From positions 62,001 to 126,000 of the forward strand of contig DATENM010000105.1 in assembly GCA_035275065.1 (NCBI GenBank): a stretch of DNA of 64,000 bases, written 5' to 3'. Source of the stretch: Blastocatellia bacterium (GTDB taxonomy: Bacteria > Acidobacteriota > Blastocatellia > UBA7656). The position numbers and the translations under genes are program-made. Shown here piece by piece: positions 17,750 through 25,666 of this stretch (the stretch's first letter is position 1; every line of letters begins with the position of its first letter). The notes beneath the pieces were generated by a model that was not told the origin of the DNA, ran no database searches, and was given only the letters and a program-made list of their open reading frames with translations.

Positions 17750-18181
17750 ATGTCCGAAGTGTCTATATTCAGGCTCTACTTGTTGAGGGCCGGGTACATA
17801 GTGATTGCCGTGGGCTTAACGATCATGATATGGCCGGCGATTATTCGCCCTCCCGAAAACATATCGCACATGGGCACAGTCGTCCGCAGCGTGCTCGCTG
17901 CCGTATCGCTTCTAGCCGTCCTGGGAATCCGCTATCCGCTCAAGCTGCTTCCCGTGCTTTTCTTCGAATTGCTGTGGAAGACCATCTGGATTCTCGCTTT
18001 CGCGCTTCGGCTAGGGGCGGCTCAGGGGCTGGATGCGGATATGAAAGGAACGCTGAAGGATAATATCGTTGGCATTATCCTGGTTCTCGTCGTGATGCCT
18101 TGGGGCTACGTACTCAAACATTATTTGAAGGCACCGGGAGACCCGTGGCGCAAGCGGGTGGCCTCAAGCGCCGGTAGATAG
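17750..18181 (+). CDS. Small four-helix membrane protein, function unknown
   Basis: A 143-residue protein with about four hydrophobic segments (about 12-30, 44-62, 66-88 and 106-122). It starts at ATG 17750 with GGAGGG about 9 bases upstream. The C-terminus is positively charged, so it is probably cytoplasmic. I do not recognise a named family. It lies 185 bases downstream of the LuxR gene in the same direction and is followed by two more small genes, so it may belong to a LuxR-controlled group. The spacer before it holds a CCAAAA/TTTTGG inverted pair around 17616-17661 but no clear promoter. Confidence 0.7.
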   Translation: MSEVSIFRLYLLRAGYIVIAVGLTIMIWPAIIRPPENISHMGTVVRSVLAAVSLLAVLGIRYPLKLLPVLFFELLWKTIWILAFALRLGAAQGLDADMKGTLKDNIVGIILVLVVMPWGYVLKHYLKAPGDPWRKRVASSAGR

Positions 18182-18261
18182 TTTTTGTCACTGGCACTGA
18201 CGGTTGCCGCTTGCCGCCGCTGGCGCGAACCATTGAGGCCGCCCGCAAAAGGTGCAAGGTA

Positions 18262-18504
18262 ATGGCAGACGCACTGAACCGAAAAACGGATACAGGCCAG
18301 CCGACGGTCTACCAAATCAGGGTCAAAGGCCATCTGGGCGCTCAATGGACAGACTGGTTTGGTGGCCTGGCCGTCGCCCTGGAAGATAACGGCGAGACCC
18401 TCTTAACCGGCCCGGTGGCCGATCAGGCCGCCCTGCATGGATTGCTAAGAAAAGTGCGTGATTTAGGGATGCCACTGGTCTCGGTCGCCAGTGTCGTTCA
18501 ATGA
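18262..18504 (+). CDS. Small soluble protein with Y-Q-I-R-V-K-G-H-L motif, function unknown
   Basis: An 80-residue protein. The core reads Y-Q-I-R-V-K-G-H-L-G then W-T-D-W-F-G-G-L, and ends with a helix-strand pair (L-H-G-L-L-R-K-V-R-D-L-G-M-P-L). This pattern of strand, Trp-rich turn and C-terminal helix recurs in small proteins near LuxR/MalT-type regulators as I recall, but it has no assigned function. The start at 18262 is preferred for its AAGGT site; the frame is open 17 codons further upstream. Its stop overlaps an ATG at 18501, so translation may be coupled to the next gene. Confidence 0.65.
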   Translation: MADALNRKTDTGQPTVYQIRVKGHLGAQWTDWFGGLAVALEDNGETLLTGPVADQAALHGLLRKVRDLGMPLVSVASVVQ

Positions 18505-18536
18505 GACTCGTTCATGTCATTCAAAAAGGAGAGAAC

Positions 18537-19187
18537 ATGCAAAACACCATCAACATTTCTGAAGCAGCTACGGAGTCTGGAAATTCCCAGGGTCCTGGTC
18601 ACGGTCCTGGCACACGCCCTTGCCGCCCTTTCGCAGGACTCATGCCAAGACGCTTCGCGGCCCTGCTGATCTGTCTGCTTGCGCCAGCCACCATCGCCCT
18701 GGCCCAGGGGCAACCGAAGACCGCCGTCGCGCCGTCGGAGACGCAAAAGGCTTTCGAGAAGATGAAATCGCTGGAGGGCTCCTGGGAAGCCCACATGACA
18801 ACCACCCCGCAGGCCGCTGAGGTTGAAGGCAAACTCACGCAGGTCTCGCTTCGCGTGACTTCCAGGGGGAACGCCCTCATGCATGAGATGAGGGTAAGCG
18901 GAATTCCCGACGATCCGATCACCATGTTTTATCTGGATGCGGATCGCTTGCTGCTGACGCATTATTGCGACGCAGGTAATCGGCCTCGCATGGAAGGCAA
19001 GCTCTCGCCGGACGGCAAGACCTTGGAATTCGATTTCCTCGACGTCGCCGGCGGCACGCAGTACGGGCACATGCACCATGCGGTGTTCACCCTCATCGAC
19101 GCCAACCATCACACCGAGGATTGGACTTTCATGCTCGCGGGCGACAAGCATGTCCGCGCCCACCTTGACCTTCAGCGGAAGAAATGA
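18537..19187 (+). CDS. Exported DUF1579-like hypothetical protein
   Basis: A 216-residue protein with an internal signal-like segment (about 36-57: R-R-F-A-A-L-L-I-C-L-L-A-P-A), preceded by an unusual 35-residue N-terminal stretch. The mature part (60-216) opens with K-M-K-S-L-E-G-S-W-E-A and continues in beta strands with D-A-G-N-R-P-R-M-E-G. This resembles DUF1579/lipocalin-like secreted proteins that hold small ligands. The start at 18537 has a strong AAGGAGAG site. An alternative ATG at 18501 overlaps the previous stop but has no ribosome site. Expression is probably linked with the two preceding genes. Confidence 0.7.
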   Translation: MQNTINISEAATESGNSQGPGHGPGTRPCRPFAGLMPRRFAALLICLLAPATIALAQGQPKTAVAPSETQKAFEKMKSLEGSWEAHMTTTPQAAEVEGKLTQVSLRVTSRGNALMHEMRVSGIPDDPITMFYLDADRLLLTHYCDAGNRPRMEGKLSPDGKTLEFDFLDVAGGTQYGHMHHAVFTLIDANHHTEDWTFMLAGDKHVRAHLDLQRKK

Positions 19188-19316
19188 CGAGTGCGTATCT
19201 CCGGTTTGGAGTGCGGCGACCGGTCACCGCACTCCAAGGCCGAAGGCAATCGCTCGCTGAGAGATAACCCCAATCATTACAGCAGATTCACCGGCCCGAT
19301 GATGCCTTTTTTAATC

Positions 19317-19353
19317 CTTGACAAATTAATTAACTTGCTTAATAATTATCAAG
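19317..19353 (+). promoter_or_regulatory. MarR promoter with overlapping palindromic operator
   Basis: TTGACA at 19318-19323 and AATAAT at 19341-19346 are spaced by 17 bases. The whole stretch is AT-rich and near-palindromic (CTTGACAAATTA ... TAATTATCAAG). It holds an inner ATTAA-CTTGC-TTAAT repeat at 19329-19343 that overlaps the -10 box. This is the usual layout of a MarR autorepression site, 11 bases before the marR-type start codon. Confidence 0.6.
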
Positions 19354-19363
19354 GTTAATTCAT

Positions 19364-19807
19364 ATGAGCGAAAACAATCATCGCGTCCACACGGCTTTAT
19401 TGGGCCTCTTCAAACCCATCCGCAAGGATGTCGAACGGCGCCTCGGCTCTGCCGGCCCGGGTATGACGATGCTGCAATGCGGCATACTCCGTCATCTGGA
19501 ACACGGCAGCCTGACCAGCAACGAGCTGGCCCGGCGGATGATGATCACGCCGCCGTCACTCGTCGCCGTCGTTGACGCCCTGGAGCGTGATGGCTATCTG
19601 CAACGCAAGCCGGACCCGCGCGACAGGCGGCGCACGCCACTGCATATTACTCCGCAAGGCGAAGCGCTCTTAAAGAAGGTGCCGCTTTGCGCCGAAACCG
19701 ACGCCCTTTCGGTGGCGCTTGGTCACCTCGGGGAACGCAAGGCAGAGCAACTCGCCAGGCTGTTAGAGGAATTGGCCGCAAAAATCGCAGACGCTAGCCG
19801 TCAATAG
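19364..19807 (+). CDS. MarR-family transcriptional regulator
   Basis: A 147-residue winged-helix regulator. The recognition part is L-T-S-N-E-L-A-R-R-M-M-I-T-P-P-S-L-V-A-V-V-D (about 50-71), and the wing carries D-P-R-D-R-R-R-T-P-L (84-93), the MarR signature. The protein should dimerise and bind the palindrome immediately upstream, so autorepression is likely. It lies 60 bases before the lytic transglycosylase gene in the same direction, which is the first candidate for a regulated target. The inducing ligand is unknown. Confidence 0.9.
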   Translation: MSENNHRVHTALLGLFKPIRKDVERRLGSAGPGMTMLQCGILRHLEHGSLTSNELARRMMITPPSLVAVVDALERDGYLQRKPDPRDRRRTPLHITPQGEALLKKVPLCAETDALSVALGHLGERKAEQLARLLEELAAKIADASRQ

Positions 19808-19867
19808 CCTTCTCAGGAACGCAAATACGGACAAGGGAATAGGGACTTAACAAGGGGAAAGCTGAAG

Positions 19868-20731
19868 ATGTGTAAGAATAAAGCGCTGGTCATGATTCTG
19901 TTTATCGTTTCCATAGCGGCATCGGCTCAAGCACAAACCGCCGCTGCGAGCGGGTCAGGCAGCCCATCCAGTCAGTCGCAAGGCCAGGTCGCCGACGCGA
20001 CCAAGCCGCTCAAAGCAGACTCCACCGGAACCGCTGCCGAGCAATACCAGTCCAGCCTGAAAACGCTCGCCGCCTCGTATGACGAAGGCCTGAAGCGTTT
20101 GGCCGACCAGAACGCGAAGATCAAAGAACTGTTCGACAAAGGATTGGTGTCGCGCCGCGACGTCGAACAGAGTGACAATTCCTTGGCCGAGGCGCGTGCG
20201 AAAGTCGAGAATGTCCAGAAAGAAATGGCGGCGGCGAAGGCCCAGGCCCTGAAAGCTTCCGCAGAGGTCGCGATGATAAGCCAGCAAAACAGCGGCCTGG
20301 CGTGGAGTACAGGAAACCAGCAAATAGATGCACTGATTCGTTATAACGGCGAGCGTTACGGCATTGATCCGTACTTGATTTATTGTGTCATCCATCAGGA
20401 ATCAGGCTTCCGCCTGACGGCGGTCAGCGGCAAGGGCGCTCAGGGCCTGATGCAACTGATGCCGGCGACGGCCGCTCGCTACGGCGTGGCCAACGCCTAT
20501 GATCCGGCCCAAAGTATAAAGGGGGGCACCCGCTACTTGAGGGATTTGCTGGACATGTTTGATGGGAAGGTCGATTTGACTCTGGCCGCCTATAATGCCG
20601 GCGAAGGGGCGGTAATGAAGTATGGCAACCGCATACCGCCCTACCAGGAAACGAGGGATTATGTCCGCAACATCATCGCTCGATATAACAGCAGCGGGCT
20701 GCGCCAGTCGGCATCGAAAGCCGCACTCTAG
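19868..20731 (+). CDS. Lytic transglycosylase with N-terminal coiled coil
   Basis: A 287-residue exported protein. The signal peptide ends near residue 22 (A-Q-A). Residues 56-140 are a long charged helix pair with L-F-D-K-G-L-V-S-R-R-D-V-E, a phrase typical of the helical hairpins of efflux outer-membrane and adaptor proteins. The SLT domain follows (about 150-275): catalytic Glu178 in H-Q-E-S-G-F, then G-L-M-Q-L-M-P and A-A-Y-N-A-G-E. It should cleave peptidoglycan in the periplasm to anhydro-muropeptides. The tie to the MarR gene upstream suggests a shared transcript. Coupling of a coiled coil to an SLT domain hints at anchoring to an envelope complex. Confidence 0.88.
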   Translation: MCKNKALVMILFIVSIAASAQAQTAAASGSGSPSSQSQGQVADATKPLKADSTGTAAEQYQSSLKTLAASYDEGLKRLADQNAKIKELFDKGLVSRRDVEQSDNSLAEARAKVENVQKEMAAAKAQALKASAEVAMISQQNSGLAWSTGNQQIDALIRYNGERYGIDPYLIYCVIHQESGFRLTAVSGKGAQGLMQLMPATAARYGVANAYDPAQSIKGGTRYLRDLLDMFDGKVDLTLAAYNAGEGAVMKYGNRIPPYQETRDYVRNIIARYNSSGLRQSASKAAL

Positions 20732-20775
20732 AGCGGTTTTCAATGCCCACAGCGTGACCATAGCAGCGCGGCCTT

Positions 20776-21939
20776 TCATGCCTTGAGCCCCTTCATGATC
20801 TTTGCATGGGCTTCGAGGATTTGCGTGGCCTGGTCCGGCCTCGGTGCCAGCGACCAGTCGTCGTCATCAAAGGTGCCGCCCAGAACGATTCCGTCTCGGC
20901 GCGGGAACATGTAACCGCTGCCCAGATAGCAGTAATCAATCTCAGGCTGTGGCAACAACACTTCCAATTGGCCACGCACCGGGCCGAGTTCCTGATCGCC
21001 AAACAGCGCACGCGCACCGAGTCCGGTACAGTTGAAGATGACCGGCTCAGGCAGACGCATAATCTCTTCGCGATTGCGAAATTCCTTAACCACCAACTTG
21101 CCACCGGCGATGTAGAAATCACGCAAGAGGGCGCTGAGATAGACCGGAGGCTCGATGAGCATCGTGCTGTACTGGCGGACATACGGAAAGCCGAAGTAAT
21201 GCTCCGGGTCTCGATGAATCTCCTGCTGCGGGTAGAGATCATTGCCACCAGTCAATTCCCGAGAGAGTGACGCTTCGTTGCGGTAGAGTTCGAAAGTATC
21301 TATCCAGCGCACGCCGTACTCTGGGCCGACGAGCAGCTGAAAGGCTCGGTTGGAAATTCGGCATGCAAGGCGAAACTGTTCGATAAACTTCGTTGACGCG
21401 GCTTGGGGATCGTAGACCGATGTGGGCGACCAGAATCCTCCGGCGATGTTGGAAGTCGTCTCGGGCGGCAGGTCTTTGGCATAAATGGTCACCGTCCCCG
21501 GACCATCCTGAAAACGACGTTGCAGGAGACGCGCGGTTGATAAGCCATTAACGCCACATCCGAGAACGGCAAAGTGTCGATGTGTCGTCGCTCGGCGACT
21601 GCGTTGGGCGCGAGAGCTTTGCACTCCCAGAAAGTCTCGCGCTAGATCCAGAGCCAGTGACGCCGTTCCCCAAGACAGGGTGATGCCGGCGCCTCCGTGC
21701 CCATAATTATGAATCAGGAGTTTGGCGCCGAGGCGCTCTGCGTCAACGACAAAGCCTTCGGCACGATACGGTCGGAGGCCGACGACCTCACGAATGATTC
21801 GATCACGCGCCACCCTGACCGGCGCAAAATGGCGTTCAGCATTGAAGCTGGCAGCGAAGGTGTTTGACCGTGCCGCCGTTAGAAAGGCGGTGGCTGCCAG
21901 GGTACCGCGAAGAAAGTTACGCCGATTGATTTTGTTCAT
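20776..21939 (-). CDS. D-amino-acid-oxidase-like FAD oxidoreductase with permuted motif order
   Basis: A 387-residue flavoprotein with a Tat signal (R-R-N-F-L-R-G at 6-12), so it is probably exported folded. Motifs that close a normal D-amino-acid oxidase stand first here: G-L-R-P-Y-R at 54-59 and N-Y-G-H-G-G-A-G-I-T-L-S-W-G at 78-91. The FAD-binding GxGxxG (G-C-G-V-N-G, 127-132), which normally opens the protein, comes after them. The chain then runs through the DAO body and stops after L-G-G-T-F-D-D-D-D-W, just where the moved segment would begin. The enzyme should oxidise a D-amino acid or similar amine. The start at 21939 is chosen so that the Tat motif is at the N-terminus. It faces the transglycosylase gene tail to tail. 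Confidence 0.85.
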   Translation of the reverse strand: MNKINRRNFLRGTLAATAFLTAARSNTFAASFNAERHFAPVRVARDRIIREVVGLRPYRAEGFVVDAERLGAKLLIHNYGHGGAGITLSWGTASLALDLARDFLGVQSSRAQRSRRATTHRHFAVLGCGVNGLSTARLLQRRFQDGPGTVTIYAKDLPPETTSNIAGGFWSPTSVYDPQAASTKFIEQFRLACRISNRAFQLLVGPEYGVRWIDTFELYRNEASLSRELTGGNDLYPQQEIHRDPEHYFGFPYVRQYSTMLIEPPVYLSALLRDFYIAGGKLVVKEFRNREEIMRLPEPVIFNCTGLGARALFGDQELGPVRGQLEVLLPQPEIDYCYLGSGYMFPRRDGIVLGGTFDDDDWSLAPRPDQATQILEAHAKIMKGLKA

Positions 21940-22135
21940 CGTTCTTCTTGGGATAGCCTCTCCCGCTCCGGGTCCGGGCCTGATCGTGCTCAATTAACCC
22001 TCGCAAATAGTCAGCCTCGATCTATCGCTTGAAATGAAATTGTCGCGGCAGATTTTGGCTTACTTCAAAGGAAACCTCTGATACCGAATTGGGCCCACGA
22101 CGGTGAAGCTCATGACCGAAGTCGGCGGTACGAGG

Positions 22136-23581
22136 TCACCGAATGCCCACCAGCCCTTGCACCGATTGAATCAGCTTCTCTGAGTCGTAGCCGACCCCAT
22201 CCTTGAAGACAATCTCGACCTTCTCGATGTCGCCGATGTTCGCGGCGGGGTTCCCTTTGACGACCATCAGGTCGGCCTGTTTCCCGACCGCCACCGAGCC
22301 GATGCGCGCCTCCTCGCCGAGCAGTCTGGCTCCGTTGAAGCTGGCGATCTTGATCGCCTCGACGGGCGTGAAGCCGGCTTCGACCAGCAGCTCGACCTCG
22401 CGCAGGTCGCCGAAGCCTGCCACGATGCCTCCGTTGCCTGTCGGGTCGAGCCCGGCCACCAGCAGCCCGCCGGCCCGTACGAAGGCGCGCTCGAACTCCA
22501 TCGCCTTGCGCAGCAGCGCCACATAGTTGGCCTCTGCGGCGACGCGGGCCCGCGCCGTCAGGTAGCGCACGCGCGCGTCAGCAGACATCACGCTCAGGAC
22601 GCGCGGGTTCAGCAGCGCGCTCGCGGCCCCGATGCCGCTCTGCGCGAGCGGCGCGCCGCCCGCCTCGAAGACCGGGAGCGTCGAGGTGATTGCCACGTTC
22701 TTCGCCACCAGCGTGCGGATCGTCTCCTGCGCGGCGAGGCCGTTCAAATCGAGCTGCCGCAGGCTGGCGGCAACGGCACTCCCCTGCGGGCACAGGTCGG
22801 GCTGCTTGTCGGAGACGAATTCGGAGTCCACCAGCAGGCCGTGTTCGAGGTTGTCAATGCCGATCTCCGCCGCCTCGCGGAAGCCGACCGAGCAGAGATG
22901 GCCCGTGACCTTCAGGCCGCGCTTGTGCGCCTCCTCGACGGCGGCGCGCAGCTCGGCCCGCGTGATGTTCATGTAAGCCTTGAACGAGGTGGCGCCCTCA
23001 TCGGCCCAGAAGTTCACCATCCGCCGCGCGTCTTCGGGACCCGTCAGCTCGTGCATGACGGGCGTGAATGCACCGCGCCCTTCGAGATAAGGGGCCGTGA
23101 TGTGCATCTTCGGCCCGATGATGCGCCCCGTGTCAATGAGCCGCTTGATCTCAAGGTCGGTGAAGGGCGCGACGCTGCCTGCTGTGCGGATGGTGGTGAC
23201 GCCGAGCGCCAGGTAGAGGCGCGGGAAGCTGCTCGCCATGTCGGAGTAGATGGGCGGCGACCCGCCCATCGGGAAGAACATGTGGTCGTGCATCCCGACC
23301 AGGCCGGGCAGGACCGTGTAGCCGCTGAGGTCGAGGGTGACAGCGCCTGGCGGGAGTTTCGCCCCGGCGGCTGGCCCGACCGACTGTATCTTGCCGCTGC
23401 TAATCACGACCGTCTGGTCGTCGCGCGGCGCGGCCCCTGTGCCATCAATCAAACGCACATGGGCCAGCACCACCACCGGCGCGTCCACACGGGTGAACGG
23501 CTGGCGTTCGGATGTGGGCGCCTGCGCAAGGGAGTTGACAGCGAGACTGAAAAGCAGGAGGAGGAGGGTTGTGATTTTCAT
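22136..23581 (-). CDS. Secreted metal-dependent amidohydrolase
   Basis: A 481-residue exported member of the amidohydrolase superfamily (imidazolonepropionase/prolidase-like branch). The signal peptide is 1-19. The first metal pair is His98/His100 in G-M-H-D-H. The bridging lysine is likely in S-F-K-A-Y-M, followed by His in T-G-H-L and N-L-E-H-G, and Asp in G-L-D-P-T-G. The ends form the small composite beta domain of this fold (L-I-D-G-T-G near 45; G-K-Q-A-D-L-M-V near 440). Related enzymes cut dipeptides or cyclic amides. It lies about 200 bases upstream of the flavoprotein on the same strand; joint use of D-amino-acid-containing peptides is only a guess. Confidence 0.87.
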   Translation of the reverse strand: MKITTLLLLLFSLAVNSLAQAPTSERQPFTRVDAPVVVLAHVRLIDGTGAAPRDDQTVVISSGKIQSVGPAAGAKLPPGAVTLDLSGYTVLPGLVGMHDHMFFPMGGSPPIYSDMASSFPRLYLALGVTTIRTAGSVAPFTDLEIKRLIDTGRIIGPKMHITAPYLEGRGAFTPVMHELTGPEDARRMVNFWADEGATSFKAYMNITRAELRAAVEEAHKRGLKVTGHLCSVGFREAAEIGIDNLEHGLLVDSEFVSDKQPDLCPQGSAVAASLRQLDLNGLAAQETIRTLVAKNVAITSTLPVFEAGGAPLAQSGIGAASALLNPRVLSVMSADARVRYLTARARVAAEANYVALLRKAMEFERAFVRAGGLLVAGLDPTGNGGIVAGFGDLREVELLVEAGFTPVEAIKIASFNGARLLGEEARIGSVAVGKQADLMVVKGNPAANIGDIEKVEIVFKDGVGYDSEKLIQSVQGLVGIR

Positions 23582-24058
23582 GGCTTCTTCTCGTATGAGT
23601 TATCCGCCCCGCGAGCGGGCTAGACGTGCGACACAAGGTCGCCAAAATTGGGAGCGACGAACCGGGCGGAGCGCGAGGCCGTTCACGCGACCGGCATTTA
23701 TAAAGCCGAATGCCGGCGGGCTAACGACCGGCATCAGCGCGCGGGCGACGGCACTGGCCGAAACATGAGAACCACGCTGCTCGCGCTCCGCTGTAACGGG
23801 TTGTCGGACGTCCCTCATTTCACCAGAAGCCCATATACCCTGCCGTACAACATTAATGCAAGCATGAGAATGAGAAACACGATTCGCCAGACACTGAATT
23901 TCAAGACGTAGATGCTCATTGCATTACCTACGGGTGTAAGGTTGCTGGCGTTAGACGCCAGCGTTCAGCGGGGCCACGAACGGCATTAGAGGTATGATGG
24001 GAGGCTTGCTTCGCGGCCTCCGCTTTTCAATGAGTTCTCCACACCGCTAACCAGCAAC
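23582..24058. other. Spacer between two minus-strand genes
   Basis: The 477-base spacer holds one possible 34-codon gene (23815-23919). A short hairpin with a GCTGGCG/CGCCAGC stem lies near 23944-23960. The 23600-23780 part shows no credible gene, repeat or promoter. Confidence 0.5.
23815..23919 (-). CDS. Possible 34-residue single-helix membrane peptide
   Basis: An ATG at 23919 opens a 34-codon frame ending in TGA 23815-23817. The peptide is M-S-I-Y-V-L-K-F then a hydrophobic stretch (V-W-R-I-V-F-L-I-L-M-L-A-L-M-L) with a basic tail, as in small membrane peptides. A TAGGT sequence lies about 6 bases upstream. It could equally be a chance frame. No family is recognised. Confidence 0.35.
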   Translation of the reverse strand: MSIYVLKFSVWRIVFLILMLALMLYGRVYGLLVK

Positions 24059-25033
24059 TCACTTCTTAAGACTGAAAACGATCACCGCATCCAGAATCGC
24101 GGCTGCGACGCTCTTACCACGAGGCAGGCCGGGGCCCTCGCCGTCGTAGTAGCCCTTCATGTTCGTTCCTTCGATCTCCTGGCCGCCAGATTCTACCAGG
24201 ATAAAGTCTTCATCCAACCGGCTGAGCACGACAGACTTCTTTACCGACTGTTCGGCGGGCCGTAGGATCGGGTTGTGAACATAGAACTCGTTCGTGTCGG
24301 GGGCGGCGCCCACCACGGCAACCCAGTGGCCGCCTTTCCGGCTGTAACCATCTTCCGCCTCATAGTACCAGCCGAAGTTGAATATCATCACGGTATCCTT
24401 GCTGCGCGCTGCACTGCGCATCCAGGAAATCTCAGGCTTTATGCCGATTTTGAACTTTTTGTTTGCCTTGCTAACTGGACGCCAAGTCATCAGCTCCAGA
24501 CGGCTCAACACATAGCCCTTGGACTTCACATAGCTTTGTAGCCCGGTCAGTATCCTGTCCGGGTTGGTGCCGCCGATGCTCGGATCGGTCTGGAAATGTT
24601 CGGCGAGTTCTTCAATGAGTTCGATCTGATCCTTCTTACGCCGCGTTCCCGGTACGAGGTCGGTCATCTCGAAGGCTCTGGCCAGATAAATCAGCCCGTC
24701 GGAGACCGCCGTCGGCGCACAATGCATCCGCCCCTCATCTTCAAAGTCGGCGTCCGGATCCCGCTGCCAGAAGGTCGGGGTCAAGTCTGCTTTGGACTGG
24801 GCCTTTTGGGCGAAAAGGACCGTCTTCTGTGCAGAAATAAAAAAAGATAGGGAGAGCAAAAGGCAGAAAACGATCTTCGGCGTATTCCTTTGCTTTCCCC
24901 TTTGCCTAACAGGAACTTCTGTCGGGCCATGTGATTGATTGATTAAGCAGATGATACGGTTAGGCTCAATATCCTTATTAACACTGACATTCAGTTCAGC
25001 AATAACCGCTTCAAGCGTCGTCTGGGAAGGCAT
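24059..25033 (-). CDS. C39-like cysteine peptidase candidate, membrane-anchored
   Basis: A 324-residue protein. A hydrophobic segment at 54-68 after a 50-residue N-terminus suggests a signal anchor or long leader. The outer part has H-C-A-P-T-A-V at 104-110 (Cys105 as nucleophile), G-G-H-W-V-A-V-V-G at 234-242 (His236), and Y-V-H-N-P at 251-255 (Asn254 in place of the third residue). This Cys-His-Asn/Asp spacing fits the C39-like/papain-like fold, as in secreted C39_2 proteins. Ile/Leu-rich helices lie between Cys and His (130-180). AAGGAG lies 9 bases before the start. It is divergent from the PadR gene. Substrate is unknown; a bacteriocin-type leader peptidase is unlikely as no transporter ATPase is attached. 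Confidence 0.6.
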   Translation of the reverse strand: MPSQTTLEAVIAELNVSVNKDIEPNRIICLINQSHGPTEVPVRQRGKQRNTPKIVFCLLLSLSFFISAQKTVLFAQKAQSKADLTPTFWQRDPDADFEDEGRMHCAPTAVSDGLIYLARAFEMTDLVPGTRRKKDQIELIEELAEHFQTDPSIGGTNPDRILTGLQSYVKSKGYVLSRLELMTWRPVSKANKKFKIGIKPEISWMRSAARSKDTVMIFNFGWYYEAEDGYSRKGGHWVAVVGAAPDTNEFYVHNPILRPAEQSVKKSVVLSRLDEDFILVESGGQEIEGTNMKGYYDGEGPGLPRGKSVAAAILDAVIVFSLKK

Positions 25034-25256
25034 GCATTTTCTCCTTTATTTAAATAAGTGAGACTGTAAAGGATTGGTTTTTAACCTGAAAGGAAACGCT
25101 ACAATATAGGTCTTCTGATTTCAATATATTTATTTGCACTTTTAGGCGTCGAACGCCTGTTCTGCCGGCGCGCTCAATTCCGATGGGGCCGGGGCGCAGC
25201 AGCGAGTTGGGCATCTCCTGAAGAGGACCGTCATCGCAAGCACTTGCACTCGCCGC

Positions 25257-25285
25257 TTGACATTCTCAATAGATGGCTACATGAT
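25257..25285 (+). promoter_or_regulatory. Candidate promoter of the first padR-ADOP pair
   Basis: TTGACA at 25257-25262 is followed after 17 bases by CATGAT at 25280-25285. The first PadR start codon is 29 bases beyond. The spacer contains a GATG...CATC pair that could be an operator half-site set, but it is weaker than that of the second pair. Confidence 0.4.
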
Positions 25286-25313
25286 ACATCGATTTTCTAT
25301 GGAAAGATAATTC

Positions 25314-25655
25314 ATGAAAATGACACTGAAGAAAGAGATGCTGCCAGGCACGCTCGACATGCTGATCCTGAAGACGCTGGAGCGCGGCACCCAGCCCATG
25401 CACGGCTATGGCATTGCGCAGTTCATCAGGCAAATCTCCAACGACGTACTCCGGGTCGAGGAGGGGTCGCTCTACCCGGCGCTCCAGCGACTGGCCATCA
25501 AGGGATGGGTCAAGGCCGAGTGGGGTGTGTCCGACAAGAATCACCGCGCCCGCTTCTACAGGCTGACGGCCGCCGGCCGCAAGCAACTCCGGCAAGAGGT
25601 CGCCGACTTCGAGGCCGTGTTGGAAGCCATCATGCGCGTCCTAAGGACGGCCTGA
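25314..25655 (+). CDS. PadR-family transcriptional regulator (first copy)
   Basis: A 113-residue winged-helix repressor. It shows G-T-L-D-M-L-I-L-K-T-L near the start, H-G-Y-G-I-A near 31, and the wing motif E-G-S-L-Y-P-A-L-Q-R-L. The C-terminal helix (R-K-Q-L-R-Q-E-V-A-D-F) is the dimer helix. The ADOP permease gene begins 11 bases after its stop, so both are translated from one transcript. Such pairs suggest that the repressor senses the compound or stress the permease handles. Confidence 0.9.
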   Translation: MKMTLKKEMLPGTLDMLILKTLERGTQPMHGYGIAQFIRQISNDVLRVEEGSLYPALQRLAIKGWVKAEWGVSDKNHRARFYRLTAAGRKQLRQEVADFEAVLEAIMRVLRTA

Positions 25656-25666
25656 GGAAAGACCCT

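Noticed and set aside
24059..25033. Bacteriocin-exporting C39 ABC transporter
   Set aside because: Only the peptidase-like part is present, with no transmembrane or ATPase domains.
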